Below, in pieces: positions 23,560-32,160 of a DNA stretch of 35,803 nt. The stretch is from Candidatus Nezhaarchaeales archaeon. Lineage in GTDB: Archaea; Thermoproteota; Methanomethylicia; Nezhaarchaeales; JAWCJE01. Under the pieces are notes generated by a model. That model did no database searches, was not told the DNA's origin, and worked only from the letters and a program-made list of their open reading frames with translations. The translations under genes were made by a program, and so were the position numbers. Where the stretch lies: the NCBI GenBank assembly GCA_038853715.1, contig JAWCJE010000009.1, positions 29,413 to 65,215 of the forward strand, read 5' to 3'. Every line of letters starts with the position of its first letter. The first letter of the stretch is position 1.

Positions 23560-23861
23560 TGGTAAGCACCTTGACAGATCAAAAGTTTCACCGGGTTAAT
23601 ATATCGATATCGATCCTCCGATCGACTTGTCTGGTTTGGGAAGCTTTAAGTATTTGGAACGTTACTTAAACCCTTTATGTATGGGTTAAGCCTTTACAAT
23701 TATTACCTCTTCCTTAACAATAGGGAGCTGTAGCTAAGTAAGCCTTACTGAGGGTTTAAGTTACGCTTAGCTTAAACTACCTTTGAAGTAGTTAAAGGTT
23801 TACGCCGGAGCCTTCAATGGAGCAATATAGCCTAGTAGTCGTTAGGTCTAGTGTTTAAGCC
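23560..23861. other. Gap upstream of gatD
   Basis: About 300 bases without a convincing gene. At 23594-23606 the minus strand reads as an AT-rich TATA box (GATATATTA) 40-45 bases before the gatD start. Just upstream of it are overlapping ATCGAT palindromes and CGATC-CTC-CGATCG (about 23602-23623), a symmetric arrangement that could be an operator. The rest, 23650-23861, contains many stop codons in all frames. A short inverted repeat, AACTACCTTTGAAGTAGTT, is at about 23775-23795. Confidence 0.4.
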
Positions 23862-24105
23862 TTGAAGGTTGAGGGACGCTTAGAGGGGGATCCGTTAAGC
23901 TTCCGACTCGACGTTCTTAGTTGCAGCTAGGGTTGGGTATAGGAACCTACGGAAATACTTTTTCCTAGCGCTAATCCTAGGGATAGAGCCCTTCCTAGGT
24001 TTAGGCGGTATTTTAGGGGTTGCGCTTCTAACCTTACCGGCCTTCGTTAATGAGCCGTGGCTAGGCATAATTATACACCTATTAGGTCTTAGTGGACGGG
24101 ATTAA
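23862..24105 (+). pseudogene. Small membrane-protein ORF with a probable frameshift
   Basis: From TTG 23862 one frame gives LKVEGRLEGDPLSFRLDVL and then stops at a TAG at 23928-23930. The neighbouring frame (open from 23899) gives VAARVGYRNLRKYFFLALIL, then GIEPFLGLGGILGVALLTLP and a short polar tail ending at TAA 24103. The second frame has no ATG, GTG or TTG before it. Joining the two by a one-base change near 23915-23920 gives a coherent product of about 80 residues with one or two membrane spans. I do not recognise the family. It may be a decayed gene, a sequencing error in a real one, or a gene with an unusual start. Confidence 0.4.
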
Positions 24106-24136
24106 ATAAAGTTTACACTAGAGCCTCCGGTAGGAA

Positions 24137-24982
24137 TTATCCTTCACTACTTAGCTTATGCCTTCGAAACGCCTTTGTAATGTCTATGGGTCTTCCTGTA
24201 GCGTCTCTAGCGGTTCTTCCAAAGTCTTTAAGCTTTAGTAGGGTTTGTGAGTTAAACACTGGTCCATCACTGCAAACCCTATACCCATTAATGGCGCACG
24301 CTCCGCATAATCCTACTCCGCATTTTATTAGGCGTTCAAGGCTCATTTGAGCCGTAACTTTATAGTGGGCTGAAGCATTAAGCAGGTCCTTAAGCATTGG
24401 TTCAGGGCCGCAGGCATAGATTTGATTATACCTTCCTTCAGCTAATACTTTAACGGCTAGCGCGCTGGCTAACCCCTTAACTCCGGCTGATCCGTCGTCG
24501 GTGGTAATCATAAGGTTATGATTAGCCCCCTTTAAAACCTTCCTAAGCCTATCGTAGAAAAGTAGTTCTCGACTTGTTCTAGCACCTATTATTACCGTTA
24601 GGGAGGCGTTGAGGGCGACTAAACCCTCGATGAGGGGGGCTAATGCAGCAACCCCTACACCGCCACCTACTACTAACACCTTGCCGCCTGTTAAGGTGAA
24701 ACCCTTACCTAGGGGGCCCCTAATACCGATTAGGGTGCCGGGCCTACATGCATGGAGGGCTTCCGTGGCTTCACCAACCTTCGCTACGCTTATCCCGATT
24801 CTCCCCTTGATCCCTATGAAGGATAGGCTCATTGGTACCTCGTCAACACCTGGTACCCAAACCATTAAGAACTGGCCTGGTACAGCGGATTTAGCTATTT
24901 CCTCATCGGTGAAGAGGAGCGTTTTAATCGAGGGTGTCTCCCTTATAACCTCTTCAACCTTTACGACCTTAAAGCCAACCAA
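24137..24982 (-). CDS. pyrK: Dihydroorotate dehydrogenase electron transfer subunit
   Basis: PyrK carries FAD and a [2Fe-2S] cluster and passes electrons from the PyrD FMN site to NAD. The order is as expected: an FAD-binding barrel (PGQFLMVWVPG, then SLSFIGIKG), a nucleotide-binding domain starting at VLVVGGGVGVAALAPLI, the YACGPEPML motif at 189-196, and the cluster ligands C221, C226, C229 and C237 in the block CGVGLCGACAINGYRVC. The length of 281 residues is typical. The start is a TTG about 20 bases after the pyrD stop, so the two subunits are co-transcribed. Confidence 0.93.
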   Translation of the reverse strand: MVGFKVVKVEEVIRETPSIKTLLFTDEEIAKSAVPGQFLMVWVPGVDEVPMSLSFIGIKGRIGISVAKVGEATEALHACRPGTLIGIRGPLGKGFTLTGGKVLVVGGGVGVAALAPLIEGLVALNASLTVIIGARTSRELLFYDRLRKVLKGANHNLMITTDDGSAGVKGLASALAVKVLAEGRYNQIYACGPEPMLKDLLNASAHYKVTAQMSLERLIKCGVGLCGACAINGYRVCSDGPVFNSQTLLKLKDFGRTARDATGRPIDITKAFRRHKLSSEG

Positions 24983-25003
24983 GTAGGTTCCTCCTTAGCT
25001 ACC

Positions 25004-25936
25004 TTAAACATCAAGTCGGCTTCCTCCGCTGGCTTTATGGGCTAAGCCTATCATTTCATTAACGCTTTTAAAGCCCTCCTCCTCCATGTAGGCTTTAAGC
25101 CCCTTCAATACCTCCTTAAATACGTCTAACCCCTTTAACGCGATAGCCGATCCTATTTGAACAGCGCTACTACCGGCCAGTATAAACTCTATAGCGTCGC
25201 GCGTTGATACTATGCCTCCTACACCTATTAACGGTATGTTAACGGCCTCGTAAAGCTGGTATACGCATTTAACCGCTATGGGTTTAATGGGTGGACCTGA
25301 TAAGCCTCCAATCTTATTGGCTAGTACTGGTCGTTTAAGCTTAGTATCTATTAGCATAGCGCCTATACTATTTATAGCTACGATAGCGTCGGCTCCAGCC
25401 TTTTCAACGCTTCTCCCTACTTCAACTACGCTTGACGCTTCGACTGTAAGTTTAGCGAAGACAGGTATTGAGACTTGGTCTTTCACCTGTTCGATAACCA
25501 TCTTAGAAAGCTCGGGCTTCTGCGAGAAGTGGATAAGGCCGTTGGCGTGAGGACAGGAAAGGTTAAGTTCTACCGCGTTAGCTCCAGCCTCCTCCATCTT
25601 TAAAGCTACCTTTGCATATTCCTGAGGCGTTTTACCGAAGACGCTCGCGATTACGGTAACGCCGCGCTTCTTAACCTTTCTAACCTCCTTAGCCATATAG
25701 GAGGCGCCTGGGTTGGGAAGCCCCATGGCGTTTATGAAGCCCCCGCCTACGGGGATAAGCGTAGGGTTAGGGTAGCCGATTCTAGGTCTTAACCCGACGC
25801 TTTTAGTAACAACCGCTCCAATACCTGTTGATGCTAACCTAAGTAGTAAGGAGCTATTACTACCAAGAATCCCCGAGGCGTTCATTAATGGGTTTTTTAA
25901 GCGTAGCCTACCTAGATTAGATGCTAGCTCCACCAA
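25004..25936 (-). CDS. pyrD: Dihydroorotate dehydrogenase, class 1B catalytic subunit
   Basis: Oxidises dihydroorotate to orotate in UMP synthesis, using FMN in a TIM barrel. Visible family blocks are LRLKNPLMNASGILG at 11-25, GAVVTKSVGLRPR, INAMGLPNPG, and ELNLSCPHANG with the candidate active-site C128. These are followed by VFAKLT, the GGLSGPPIKPIAV loop and the phosphate-binding IPLIGVGGI and SAVQIGSAI segments. The length of 310 residues is standard. Its neighbour pyrK makes this the heterotetrameric B type. The start is TTG or the adjacent GTG, about 40 bases after a TATA-like ACTATAAAAG. Confidence 0.95.
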   Translation of the reverse strand: MVELASNLGRLRLKNPLMNASGILGSNSSLLLRLASTGIGAVVTKSVGLRPRIGYPNPTLIPVGGGFINAMGLPNPGASYMAKEVRKVKKRGVTVIASVFGKTPQEYAKVALKMEEAGANAVELNLSCPHANGLIHFSQKPELSKMVIEQVKDQVSIPVFAKLTVEASSVVEVGRSVEKAGADAIVAINSIGAMLIDTKLKRPVLANKIGGLSGPPIKPIAVKCVYQLYEAVNIPLIGVGGIVSTRDAIEFILAGSSAVQIGSAIALKGLDVFKEVLKGLKAYMEEEGFKSVNEMIGLAHKASGGSRLDV

Positions 25937-25971
25937 GAATTATCAGGCCCTACCTTTCGTTGGTTTAACGA

Positions 25972-26012
25972 GCTTTTATAGTTCTATGCAGTATTTTTTA
26001 CCGTTATAAAGC
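25972..26012. promoter_or_regulatory. Divergent TATA boxes for pyrD and nurA
   Basis: In the 97-base gap, the minus strand has ACTATAAAAG (about 25973-25983), roughly 40 bases before the pyrD start. The plus strand has CGTTATAAAGC (26002-26012), centred about 26 bases before the TTG at 26034, which fits leaderless expression of the nuclease gene. Both have purine-rich BRE-like bases next to them on the expected side. Confidence 0.5.
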
Positions 26013-26033
26013 GGGTATTGGTTGGTGTAGAGG

Positions 26034-27857
26034 TTGTCGGTTGACTCAAGCGCTTCAATGTTTCTATCAAAGCATTTACAGTTTCTGGTTAAGCTTCTTG
26101 AGGAGAGGCTGCTTCGTATTGCTGGCAGCGGCTTCGACCCTAGATTCATGTTCGTCGGGCTTAACGCGGATTCATCGAGGGACTTCGCCCGACGATTCTT
26201 CGGTGATGGAAGGTTTAAGGTCTTCGCCGTTGACGGGAGCATGGCTCAAGAAGAACACTTAGAAATGCTACTATTCCATGTTTGCTCCCTCGGTTGTTAC
26301 GGTTTGCTTAAAGTAGGGGTTGACGGCGTCGAGGTTAACGTACGCGACGTTAAGCGTGATGAGGCTTTAACGTTGACCGCCAGCGTACCCTTATGGTTGG
26401 AGGATCTACCTAACGTAAACCCTCAAGCTACTTATGCCTCTGAGGATTATTATTTAAGCCGCTCTATTGAGAGCATACCTTACGCTTTAATGAGGCTCTC
26501 TGAGCTTACCGTAGCCTATAGGCTTACTCAGCAACCGGACGTTAGGGTCATCTTAATGGACGGATCACTTTCAGGGGTCTATGGACCCCTAATGAGAGAC
26601 TTTAGGCTCCTAATGAGGGGGTCAAGCGTATTTGAAGGGCTTAAAACGCCTTACGGTAGTATAAGTAAGGCTGACGTAGTGTTAGCTGGTAATCTTGGGC
26701 CATACCCCTACTTCATTCCTAATAGAGGTGTTTTCTCGAAGTACCATTGTTTAAAGCACCTACTTGATAAGGATGATGACGGCTGGATCCCAGTAGATGA
26801 GCTTAAGTCGCAGTATAGTAGCTTTAACCGTGTTTACGCGGGGCTTAAGAGGCTTAACGATAGGCTTAGTGGAGGCCTCCTCGAGCTTAAGGATGGAGGT
26901 AAACATGTTAGGGTTAGGCCGGAGCTTAAAGATTATTGGGATAGGGTTTGGTGGGCTACCTCTAGGTTAGCTGATCGGATATTTGAAGGGAAGGATGAAT
27001 ACCCGTTACTGCTTGACGAGGATCGATGGATTACGGTTTTAGATGTAAACGCCATGAACCTTTTCACGCTCTACAACCTATTAAGCGAAGCGGTTAGGAG
27101 GAGGGTACTGGTGGTAGGCGTTGCTAAGGATACGTCGGCTACAGACTTCGTAAGGTCCTTAATGCCGACGCTACTACACATTAAGGGCGTAACTAACGAC
27201 TTTGAAGGGCTACCTGTGCTTCAAAGCGATAAAGCTACGTTAACTATGCTTAGCTCCATAAGTCACGATAAGCTTCCAACGCCATGGAGAACAATTGAAT
27301 ACGACTACTGCTTCGCTACTTTAATCTCTAAGATAGTTAAGGGTGAGCTTAACATTAAAGCTGCTAGAAGGATTATTGGGAGGGAGCAAACCTTCGTTAA
27401 AAGTTATTTCCAGTTGAGATCGTTAAGCCTTGACTCCTCGATGAGGAGTCCTGTGTTCTGCTACGATAGGCCGCTATACCCTGAGTACGACGAATGCCTT
27501 CTAAGTACGTTGGAAGCTCAGGAATACCGGGCCCAAGTCCAAATACACCCATTAATAGAGGTTGAGAAGCTAAGCTCCATTGGAAACTTCGTTTTACACC
27601 TACTAAGCTTATCTGATAACCCCTACGTTATAGAGGAGGATGGTTATAACCACCTGCTCTTTCTAGTTGATAAGTACGTAAAAGCGTTATCTAAGCAAGC
27701 TGGGGAGGCGTTAAGAGGTATTGCTTCCTTAGGATTAGGGCGGATCGTAAATAAGTATAAGGCGTACTTTGTAGCTAAGAGGTTTAGGGATCTTCGAGCC
27801 GAGGTTGAAAGGTTGAGGGAGGTTCGAGGTGTACTCGGCGTTAAACCGACCCTTTGA
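26034..27857 (+). CDS. nurA: Large NurA-like 5'-3' nuclease, HerA partner
   Basis: The gene directly before herA encodes a NurA-fold nuclease expected to work with the HerA hexamer in DNA end resection. Metal-binding motifs are recognisable: FAVDGS with D67, VILMDGS with D176, and VVGVAKDTSATDF with K365. A C-terminal QVQIHPLIEVEKLSSI resembles the closing NurA block. The protein has 607 residues, well above the 330-450 usual for the family. Much of the excess lies between the second and third motifs (about residues 185-355), including an acidic stretch LLDKDDDGW. The TTG start at 26034 fits the TATA spacing; ATG at 26058 is the alternative. Confidence 0.85.
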   Translation: MSVDSSASMFLSKHLQFLVKLLEERLLRIAGSGFDPRFMFVGLNADSSRDFARRFFGDGRFKVFAVDGSMAQEEHLEMLLFHVCSLGCYGLLKVGVDGVEVNVRDVKRDEALTLTASVPLWLEDLPNVNPQATYASEDYYLSRSIESIPYALMRLSELTVAYRLTQQPDVRVILMDGSLSGVYGPLMRDFRLLMRGSSVFEGLKTPYGSISKADVVLAGNLGPYPYFIPNRGVFSKYHCLKHLLDKDDDGWIPVDELKSQYSSFNRVYAGLKRLNDRLSGGLLELKDGGKHVRVRPELKDYWDRVWWATSRLADRIFEGKDEYPLLLDEDRWITVLDVNAMNLFTLYNLLSEAVRRRVLVVGVAKDTSATDFVRSLMPTLLHIKGVTNDFEGLPVLQSDKATLTMLSSISHDKLPTPWRTIEYDYCFATLISKIVKGELNIKAARRIIGREQTFVKSYFQLRSLSLDSSMRSPVFCYDRPLYPEYDECLLSTLEAQEYRAQVQIHPLIEVEKLSSIGNFVLHLLSLSDNPYVIEEDGYNHLLFLVDKYVKALSKQAGEALRGIASLGLGRIVNKYKAYFVAKRFRDLRAEVERLREVRGVLGVKPTL

Positions 27858-29613
27858 AGACTTAGATGGAAGGTTTAAGGCCCGCTTAAAATCTTCACAG
27901 GTTAAAGAGCGTAGCTTCATAGCTAGGGAGGGGACAGTTACATTAACGAGCGTGGTAGGAGTTTTTGAAGCTGCCTTCGACCTCGACGTACTATCGCACC
28001 TTGAAAAGCCGTGCTTTATAGCCGTTAAACGGACAGATAAGGACGGTGAAAAATACTTGATTTACGAGGTTACGGCTGTTAAACCAGTACATTACCAGAT
28101 GCTATCGATAAGTTCGGGGATGCCTAAAATCGTTAGGCATGAATACCTTGAAAAAGTTGATCAAAGCTGGGGAAGGTCTGAAGATACGTGGATCGATATT
28201 TACGCGGTTTACACTGGCTACGTGATGAGAGAAGCTGGTGGAGGATATACCTTTGAGCGGAATGAGGCCATAGTGCCTCTTGAAGGAGCTGAAGCAAAAC
28301 TCTTATCAGTAGAAGCCGTGGAAGACCTAATTAACGTTAAGGGCGGCGTAAGCATAGGCGTCATGGAGGGGGTCGAAAAGGAGCTACTAGTAAACTTGGA
28401 GAGGCTGTTAAAGTACCATGGAGGCGTGTTCGGCTTTACTGGCGTCGGTAAATCGAACCTAACTTCCATGCTGGCTAGGAAAATCCTTGAAAACCTACCC
28501 GACGTTAAGGTAGCGGTAATCGATGTAGCTGGGGAGTATGGTGTTGGGCTGGCTGATCAAATAGCGGAAAAGGGAGCAATATATACGACGGAAAACTACG
28601 AGCTAGCTGAGGATAGGGTTGACGCCTTCCTAGCTTCGCAGGCGGTACCTGAAACCCTCTATGAAGCTTTAAACCAAGCGGGCCTTAAAAACGTCTTTGA
28701 AGCTTACGTGGAAGATCTATTCAATAGGGAGAAGATAAGGCCCTTAAGCTTGGAATTAAGGTCCTTCGAGGCCTTAATACGTCCCTTTGAGGCTATAGAT
28801 AGACCTGAAGCCATAAGCATGTCGATGGACTTAAGGAAAACCCTTGAAAAGAGGAAGCTACCGGTGTCGATAAGTATAGATAGGATACTTAAGGATGAAC
28901 AGCTTTATAGCGAGGTCTTAAGCATCTTAAACAGCTACAAGGATAAAGTGAAAAAAATACGTTACCCACCTGAGAAGCTAGTAGCTCAGATAGAGCTTAC
29001 CATAAAGGTGTTTGAGGCATACGCTAAAGAGGTCGGGGAGAAGGCTAGTACGCCTGAAGATATAGCTTATAAGCTTACGGATCCGCAAGACCCTGAAAGA
29101 CTAATAGTGATATACGTTCCAAACCCCTTAGACGCTAGACGCTTAGCTACAAGGTTGATTGACGGGCTCTTCATAATACGTAAGAGGAGGTCTAGGGGGC
29201 CGAGGCTCCTCCTAATATTGGATGAGGCACAGGAGTTCATACCTGATAGGGTGAGTAGAGAAGACTTCACGGCTGAAGCAAACATAGCCGTCGAAAAACT
29301 ACTTAGACAGGGGAGAAAATACCGGATACATGGTTGGATAAGCACTCAGAGGGTAGCCCATTTAAACGTAAACGCAATACAGCAAATACAAAGCTTCTTC
29401 GTAGGGACGTTGCCGAGGGAGTATGATCGGAGGGTAATAGCGGAGGCAACGGGGATAAGCCCGGATATTTTAGATAAAACGGCTTACCTCGACGTAGGAG
29501 AATGGCTGTTCGTATCGTTTAGGGCTACGAAGCTAAGGAACGTTCCAGTATTTATAAGGGCGGAGAACAATGAAGAGGCGCTACTGAGACACTTCTCAAA
29601 CTTAAGCAGTTGA
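27829..29613 (+). CDS. herA: HerA-type DNA-translocating ATPase
   Basis: HerA is a hexameric FtsK/HerA-family ATPase that moves on DNA and drives NurA during end processing. Residues 20 to about 170 form the small beta-barrel (HAS) domain. The P-loop GFTGVGKSN is at 202-210, followed by KVAVIDVAGEYG. The Walker B block RLLLILDEAQEF is at about 459-470, and the sensor segment GWISTQR near 501-507. A helical insert at 290-420 and the C-terminal region VGEWLFVSFRATKLRNVPVFI complete the family pattern. The length of 594 residues is slightly long. The GTG start overlaps the nurA end by 29 bases, so translation is coupled. No mre11 or rad50 genes occur in this window. Confidence 0.92.
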   Translation: MYSALNRPFEDLDGRFKARLKSSQVKERSFIAREGTVTLTSVVGVFEAAFDLDVLSHLEKPCFIAVKRTDKDGEKYLIYEVTAVKPVHYQMLSISSGMPKIVRHEYLEKVDQSWGRSEDTWIDIYAVYTGYVMREAGGGYTFERNEAIVPLEGAEAKLLSVEAVEDLINVKGGVSIGVMEGVEKELLVNLERLLKYHGGVFGFTGVGKSNLTSMLARKILENLPDVKVAVIDVAGEYGVGLADQIAEKGAIYTTENYELAEDRVDAFLASQAVPETLYEALNQAGLKNVFEAYVEDLFNREKIRPLSLELRSFEALIRPFEAIDRPEAISMSMDLRKTLEKRKLPVSISIDRILKDEQLYSEVLSILNSYKDKVKKIRYPPEKLVAQIELTIKVFEAYAKEVGEKASTPEDIAYKLTDPQDPERLIVIYVPNPLDARRLATRLIDGLFIIRKRRSRGPRLLLILDEAQEFIPDRVSREDFTAEANIAVEKLLRQGRKYRIHGWISTQRVAHLNVNAIQQIQSFFVGTLPREYDRRVIAEATGISPDILDKTAYLDVGEWLFVSFRATKLRNVPVFIRAENNEEALLRHFSNLSS

Positions 29614-29635
29614 AGCACGCTTTAACAGGGGTAGC

Positions 29636-29658
29636 CGACGAGTTACGTGTACTCGTCG
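29636..29658. terminator. Perfect 8-bp inverted repeat after herA
   Basis: CGACGAGT, a seven-base loop TACGTGT, and ACTCGTCG form a perfect hairpin 22 bases after the herA stop. There is no strong T run after it, so it is not a textbook intrinsic terminator. It may be a terminator-like or RNA-stabilising element, or a protein-binding palindrome before nop5. Confidence 0.4.
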
Positions 29659-29769
29659 ATGGCCTCCACCGCTTTAATACGTACTAGTAAGCTTATTGAG
29701 AGGATTTGTAAAGCTAACCGCCATGTTTAAAAGCTAAGTCAGCCGCTAGATAACGGCGAGGAGTAGTTA

Positions 29770-30969
29770 TTGATTAAGGGAGAAGTTAACTACTTGGCTT
29801 TAACCCCGATCGGGGTCTTCCTCCTCGACGGGGATGGCAATGTTATTGATAAGAACCTATTTCCTAAGGAGCCTGCTAAGGTTGCTGAGGGGTTAAGCCT
29901 AATTGAAAGTGGAGTTTTAACCCCTGAGGTTAGGGAGCTCTGTAAAAAGGCGGCTATTGGAGTTAAGAAGCTAGTTGTTGAGGTTGAGGCCTTAGCTAAA
30001 GCCATTTCGTCGGAGTTGAAGCTTAACGTTTCAGTTGAAACCTCGCCCCCCCAGGTTAAAGCTTTAAGGGCGAAGGTAGCTGATTACGCTTTAAAGCTAG
30101 GTTTCCCCTCGAAGATGGAGCTTAACGCCTTTTACCATGCGGTTTCCTTAGAGCTCGCTAAGAGGAAGCTTAAGGAGGCTGTTGAGAAGCGTGATCTACT
30201 GGTGGCGCAAGCCGTAACAGCTATAGATGACGTGGATAAAACCATAAACCTGTTAGTATCGAGGCTTAGGGAGTGGTATGGGGTACACTTCCCCGAGCTT
30301 AATGATCTACTGGAGGATCATGAGGGCTTCTCTAGGTTTGTAGGTGAGGTAGGCTGGCGGGGCGCGGTTTCTAAGGAAAACCTGTTAAAGCTCGGCTTAC
30401 CTAAGGATAAGGTCTCTAAGGTTATTGAGGCGGCTAAAGGAACTATTGGAGCCGAACTTGGGGAGGAGGATTTAAAACCTATCAAGGAGACTAGCTCGGT
30501 AATTCAACATCTCTACGCGGTTAGAAGGCTTTTAGAGGATTACGTGGATAGGGCGATGGATGACGTAGCTCCAAACGTGAAGAGGTTGATCGGACCAACT
30601 ATAGGGGCTAGGCTAATCGCTTTAGCCGGAGGGCTGGAGAAACTAGCTAAAATGCCAGCTAGCACAATACAGCTCCTCGGAGCTGAGAAAGCCTTATTTA
30701 GGTTCTTAAGGACGGGGGCTAAACCACCGAAGCATGGCGTTATATTTCAATGCCCCGAAATCCATAGAGCGCCGAGGTGGCAACGGGGTAAGATAGCGAG
30801 GGCATTAGCAGGTAAGTTATCCATAGCGGCGCGGGTTGACTATTTTAGCGGTGAATACGTAGGCGACGAGTTAAGGAGGGACTTAGACGTAAGGATTGAG
30901 GAGATAAAGAGGACCTACGCGAAGCCGCCAGTTAAAAAGCGATCTAAGCGGCTTAAGAAGGGACGTTGA
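29770..30969 (+). CDS. nop5: Nop5 (Nop56/58-like) C/D-box RNP protein
   Basis: Core scaffold of the archaeal C/D-box ribonucleoprotein that guides 2'-O-methylation of rRNA and tRNA. An N-terminal domain that binds fibrillarin is followed by the NOSIC region (VSRLREWYGVHFPELNDLL) and the Nop signature (GPTIGARLIALAGGLEKLAKMPAS, then QLLGAEKALFRFLRTG and PKHGVIFQCPEI). The basic tail (KKRSKRLKKGR) is typical. The length of 399 residues is normal. The TTG start has GAGGAG about seven bases upstream, and a TTTAAAAG box near 29728 could be its promoter. Fibrillarin follows at once. Confidence 0.95.
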   Translation: MIKGEVNYLALTPIGVFLLDGDGNVIDKNLFPKEPAKVAEGLSLIESGVLTPEVRELCKKAAIGVKKLVVEVEALAKAISSELKLNVSVETSPPQVKALRAKVADYALKLGFPSKMELNAFYHAVSLELAKRKLKEAVEKRDLLVAQAVTAIDDVDKTINLLVSRLREWYGVHFPELNDLLEDHEGFSRFVGEVGWRGAVSKENLLKLGLPKDKVSKVIEAAKGTIGAELGEEDLKPIKETSSVIQHLYAVRRLLEDYVDRAMDDVAPNVKRLIGPTIGARLIALAGGLEKLAKMPASTIQLLGAEKALFRFLRTGAKPPKHGVIFQCPEIHRAPRWQRGKIARALAGKLSIAARVDYFSGEYVGDELRRDLDVRIEEIKRTYAKPPVKKRSKRLKKGR

Positions 30970-30980
30970 GGTGTGACGTA

Positions 30981-31673
30981 TTGGTTAAGGTTAAGCCTTC
31001 CGATAAGTTTCCAGGAGTATACTTCGTAGAGCTCGAAGGCGGCCAGGTAAGGCCGGCTACCGTAAACCTAGCTCCAGGCGTTAAGGTTTACGGTGAAAAC
31101 CTGATCGTTGTAGGCGGTGTTGAATATAGGGTTTGGGACCCGTTTAGATCGAAGCTGGCGGCCTCAATACTTAAAGGTTTGGAGAGCCTACCGATTAAGC
31201 CAGGGTTAAAGGTCTTATACCTAGGTGTTGCATCTGGAACCACCGCTTCCCACGTTTCCGATATAGTTGGTCCGGAGGGGTTCGTATACGGTGTTGAGTT
31301 TGCTCCTAGGGTTATGCGCGAGTTTATTTCGAGGGTATGTGAGCATAGGAGTAACGTAGCCCCAATACTCGCCGATGCCCGTATGCCAGCCCTCTATAGC
31401 GCACTAGTACAGGAAGTTGACGTTATATACCAGGATGTTGCGCAGCCGGATCAAGGTAAAATCCTGGTTGATAACGCGCGGATGTTCCTCGCGAGGGGCG
31501 GATGGACTATGCTAGCTGTAAAGGCTAGAAGCGTTAACGTAGCTAAGGAGCCTTCAGAGGTTTATAGGAGGGAGGTAGCTACGCTTAGAGAGGGAGGGCT
31601 ACGAATAGAGCAAGTAATACACCTTGAACCTTACGACGTGGACCACGCCATGATAATTGCCCGGTACGAGTAA
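30981..31673 (+). CDS. flpA: Fibrillarin, rRNA/tRNA 2'-O-methyltransferase
   Basis: The catalytic subunit of C/D-box RNPs, using S-adenosylmethionine. The N-terminal beta-rich domain is followed by the conserved sequence VWDPFRSKLAASIL and the SAM-binding loop VLYLGVASGTTASHVSDIVG. Later blocks are VYGVEFAPRVMREF, DVIYQDVAQPDQ and MLAVKARSVN. An earlier in-frame TTG at 30966 overlaps the nop5 stop. The TTG at 30981 has GAGGTG about seven bases upstream and gives 230 residues, close to archaeal fibrillarins, so I prefer it. Co-transcription with nop5 is the usual archaeal arrangement. Confidence 0.95.
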   Translation: MVKVKPSDKFPGVYFVELEGGQVRPATVNLAPGVKVYGENLIVVGGVEYRVWDPFRSKLAASILKGLESLPIKPGLKVLYLGVASGTTASHVSDIVGPEGFVYGVEFAPRVMREFISRVCEHRSNVAPILADARMPALYSALVQEVDVIYQDVAQPDQGKILVDNARMFLARGGWTMLAVKARSVNVAKEPSEVYRREVATLREGGLRIEQVIHLEPYDVDHAMIIARYE

Positions 31674-31698
31674 ATCAGTGTTGGAGGGGTAAACGTTG

Positions 31699-32160
31699 AT
31701 GGACGACTTCAAGGCTGCTGATCGATTCCTTAAAGCCCTTTGGAGAAAGGAGGTTGAACGCCTTAACGACCACTTGCCTAGGGAGTTTAAAACTTTGGAG
31801 GAACTCCTCAAGGAGGAGGAGCCGTCAGTTAAAGCTAAGGATGGTAGCGAGCTAGTCTTTAGTAGGGAGGAGTTAGAGTTTATCGCTAAAAGCCTACCTA
31901 AGGATGAGTATCGAACCTTGAGGTTACCTATAATACTTATGAGGCGTATTGATTTAGGGCCCGGAGTATTTTCAGTTAGTGGTGGAAGGGCTGAGGCTTT
32001 ATTAGTTCGTAAGGTGCTTAATGAGGGTGGTCGAGCAGATCCTTCAACCCCGCTTTACCTATATAGACCCCAGGTAGCCCTATTGAGGCGTAAGCTTAAA
32101 ACTACGACTGTAATCGGTTTCTCGACAGAAGGTGTTTTAGGTCTTGAGGAATTATTGTAG
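31699..32160 (+). CDS. UPF0216 (DUF61) family protein
   Basis: A 153-residue archaeal protein of the UPF0216 family, function unknown. The recognisable core is REELEFIAKSLPKDEYRTLRLPIILMRRIDLGPGVFSVSGGRAEALLVRKVL, followed by the YLYRPQVALLRRKLKTTTVIGF block. The family is restricted to archaea. I chose the ATG at 31699 over the adjacent TTG; GGAGGGG lies about ten bases before it. It follows fibrillarin by about 25 bases and may belong to the same transcript. Confidence 0.88.
   Translation: MDDFKAADRFLKALWRKEVERLNDHLPREFKTLEELLKEEEPSVKAKDGSELVFSREELEFIAKSLPKDEYRTLRLPIILMRRIDLGPGVFSVSGGRAEALLVRKVLNEGGRADPSTPLYLYRPQVALLRRKLKTTTVIGFSTEGVLGLEELL

Noticed and set aside
25976-26242. Minus-strand 88-residue open frame overlapping the nurA start
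   Set aside because: Antisense shadow of nurA; composition is not protein-like and the region holds promoters.
29614-29769. C/D-box guide RNA next to nop5
   Set aside because: No pair of RUGAUGA and CUGA boxes with suitable spacing; only a simple hairpin is present.
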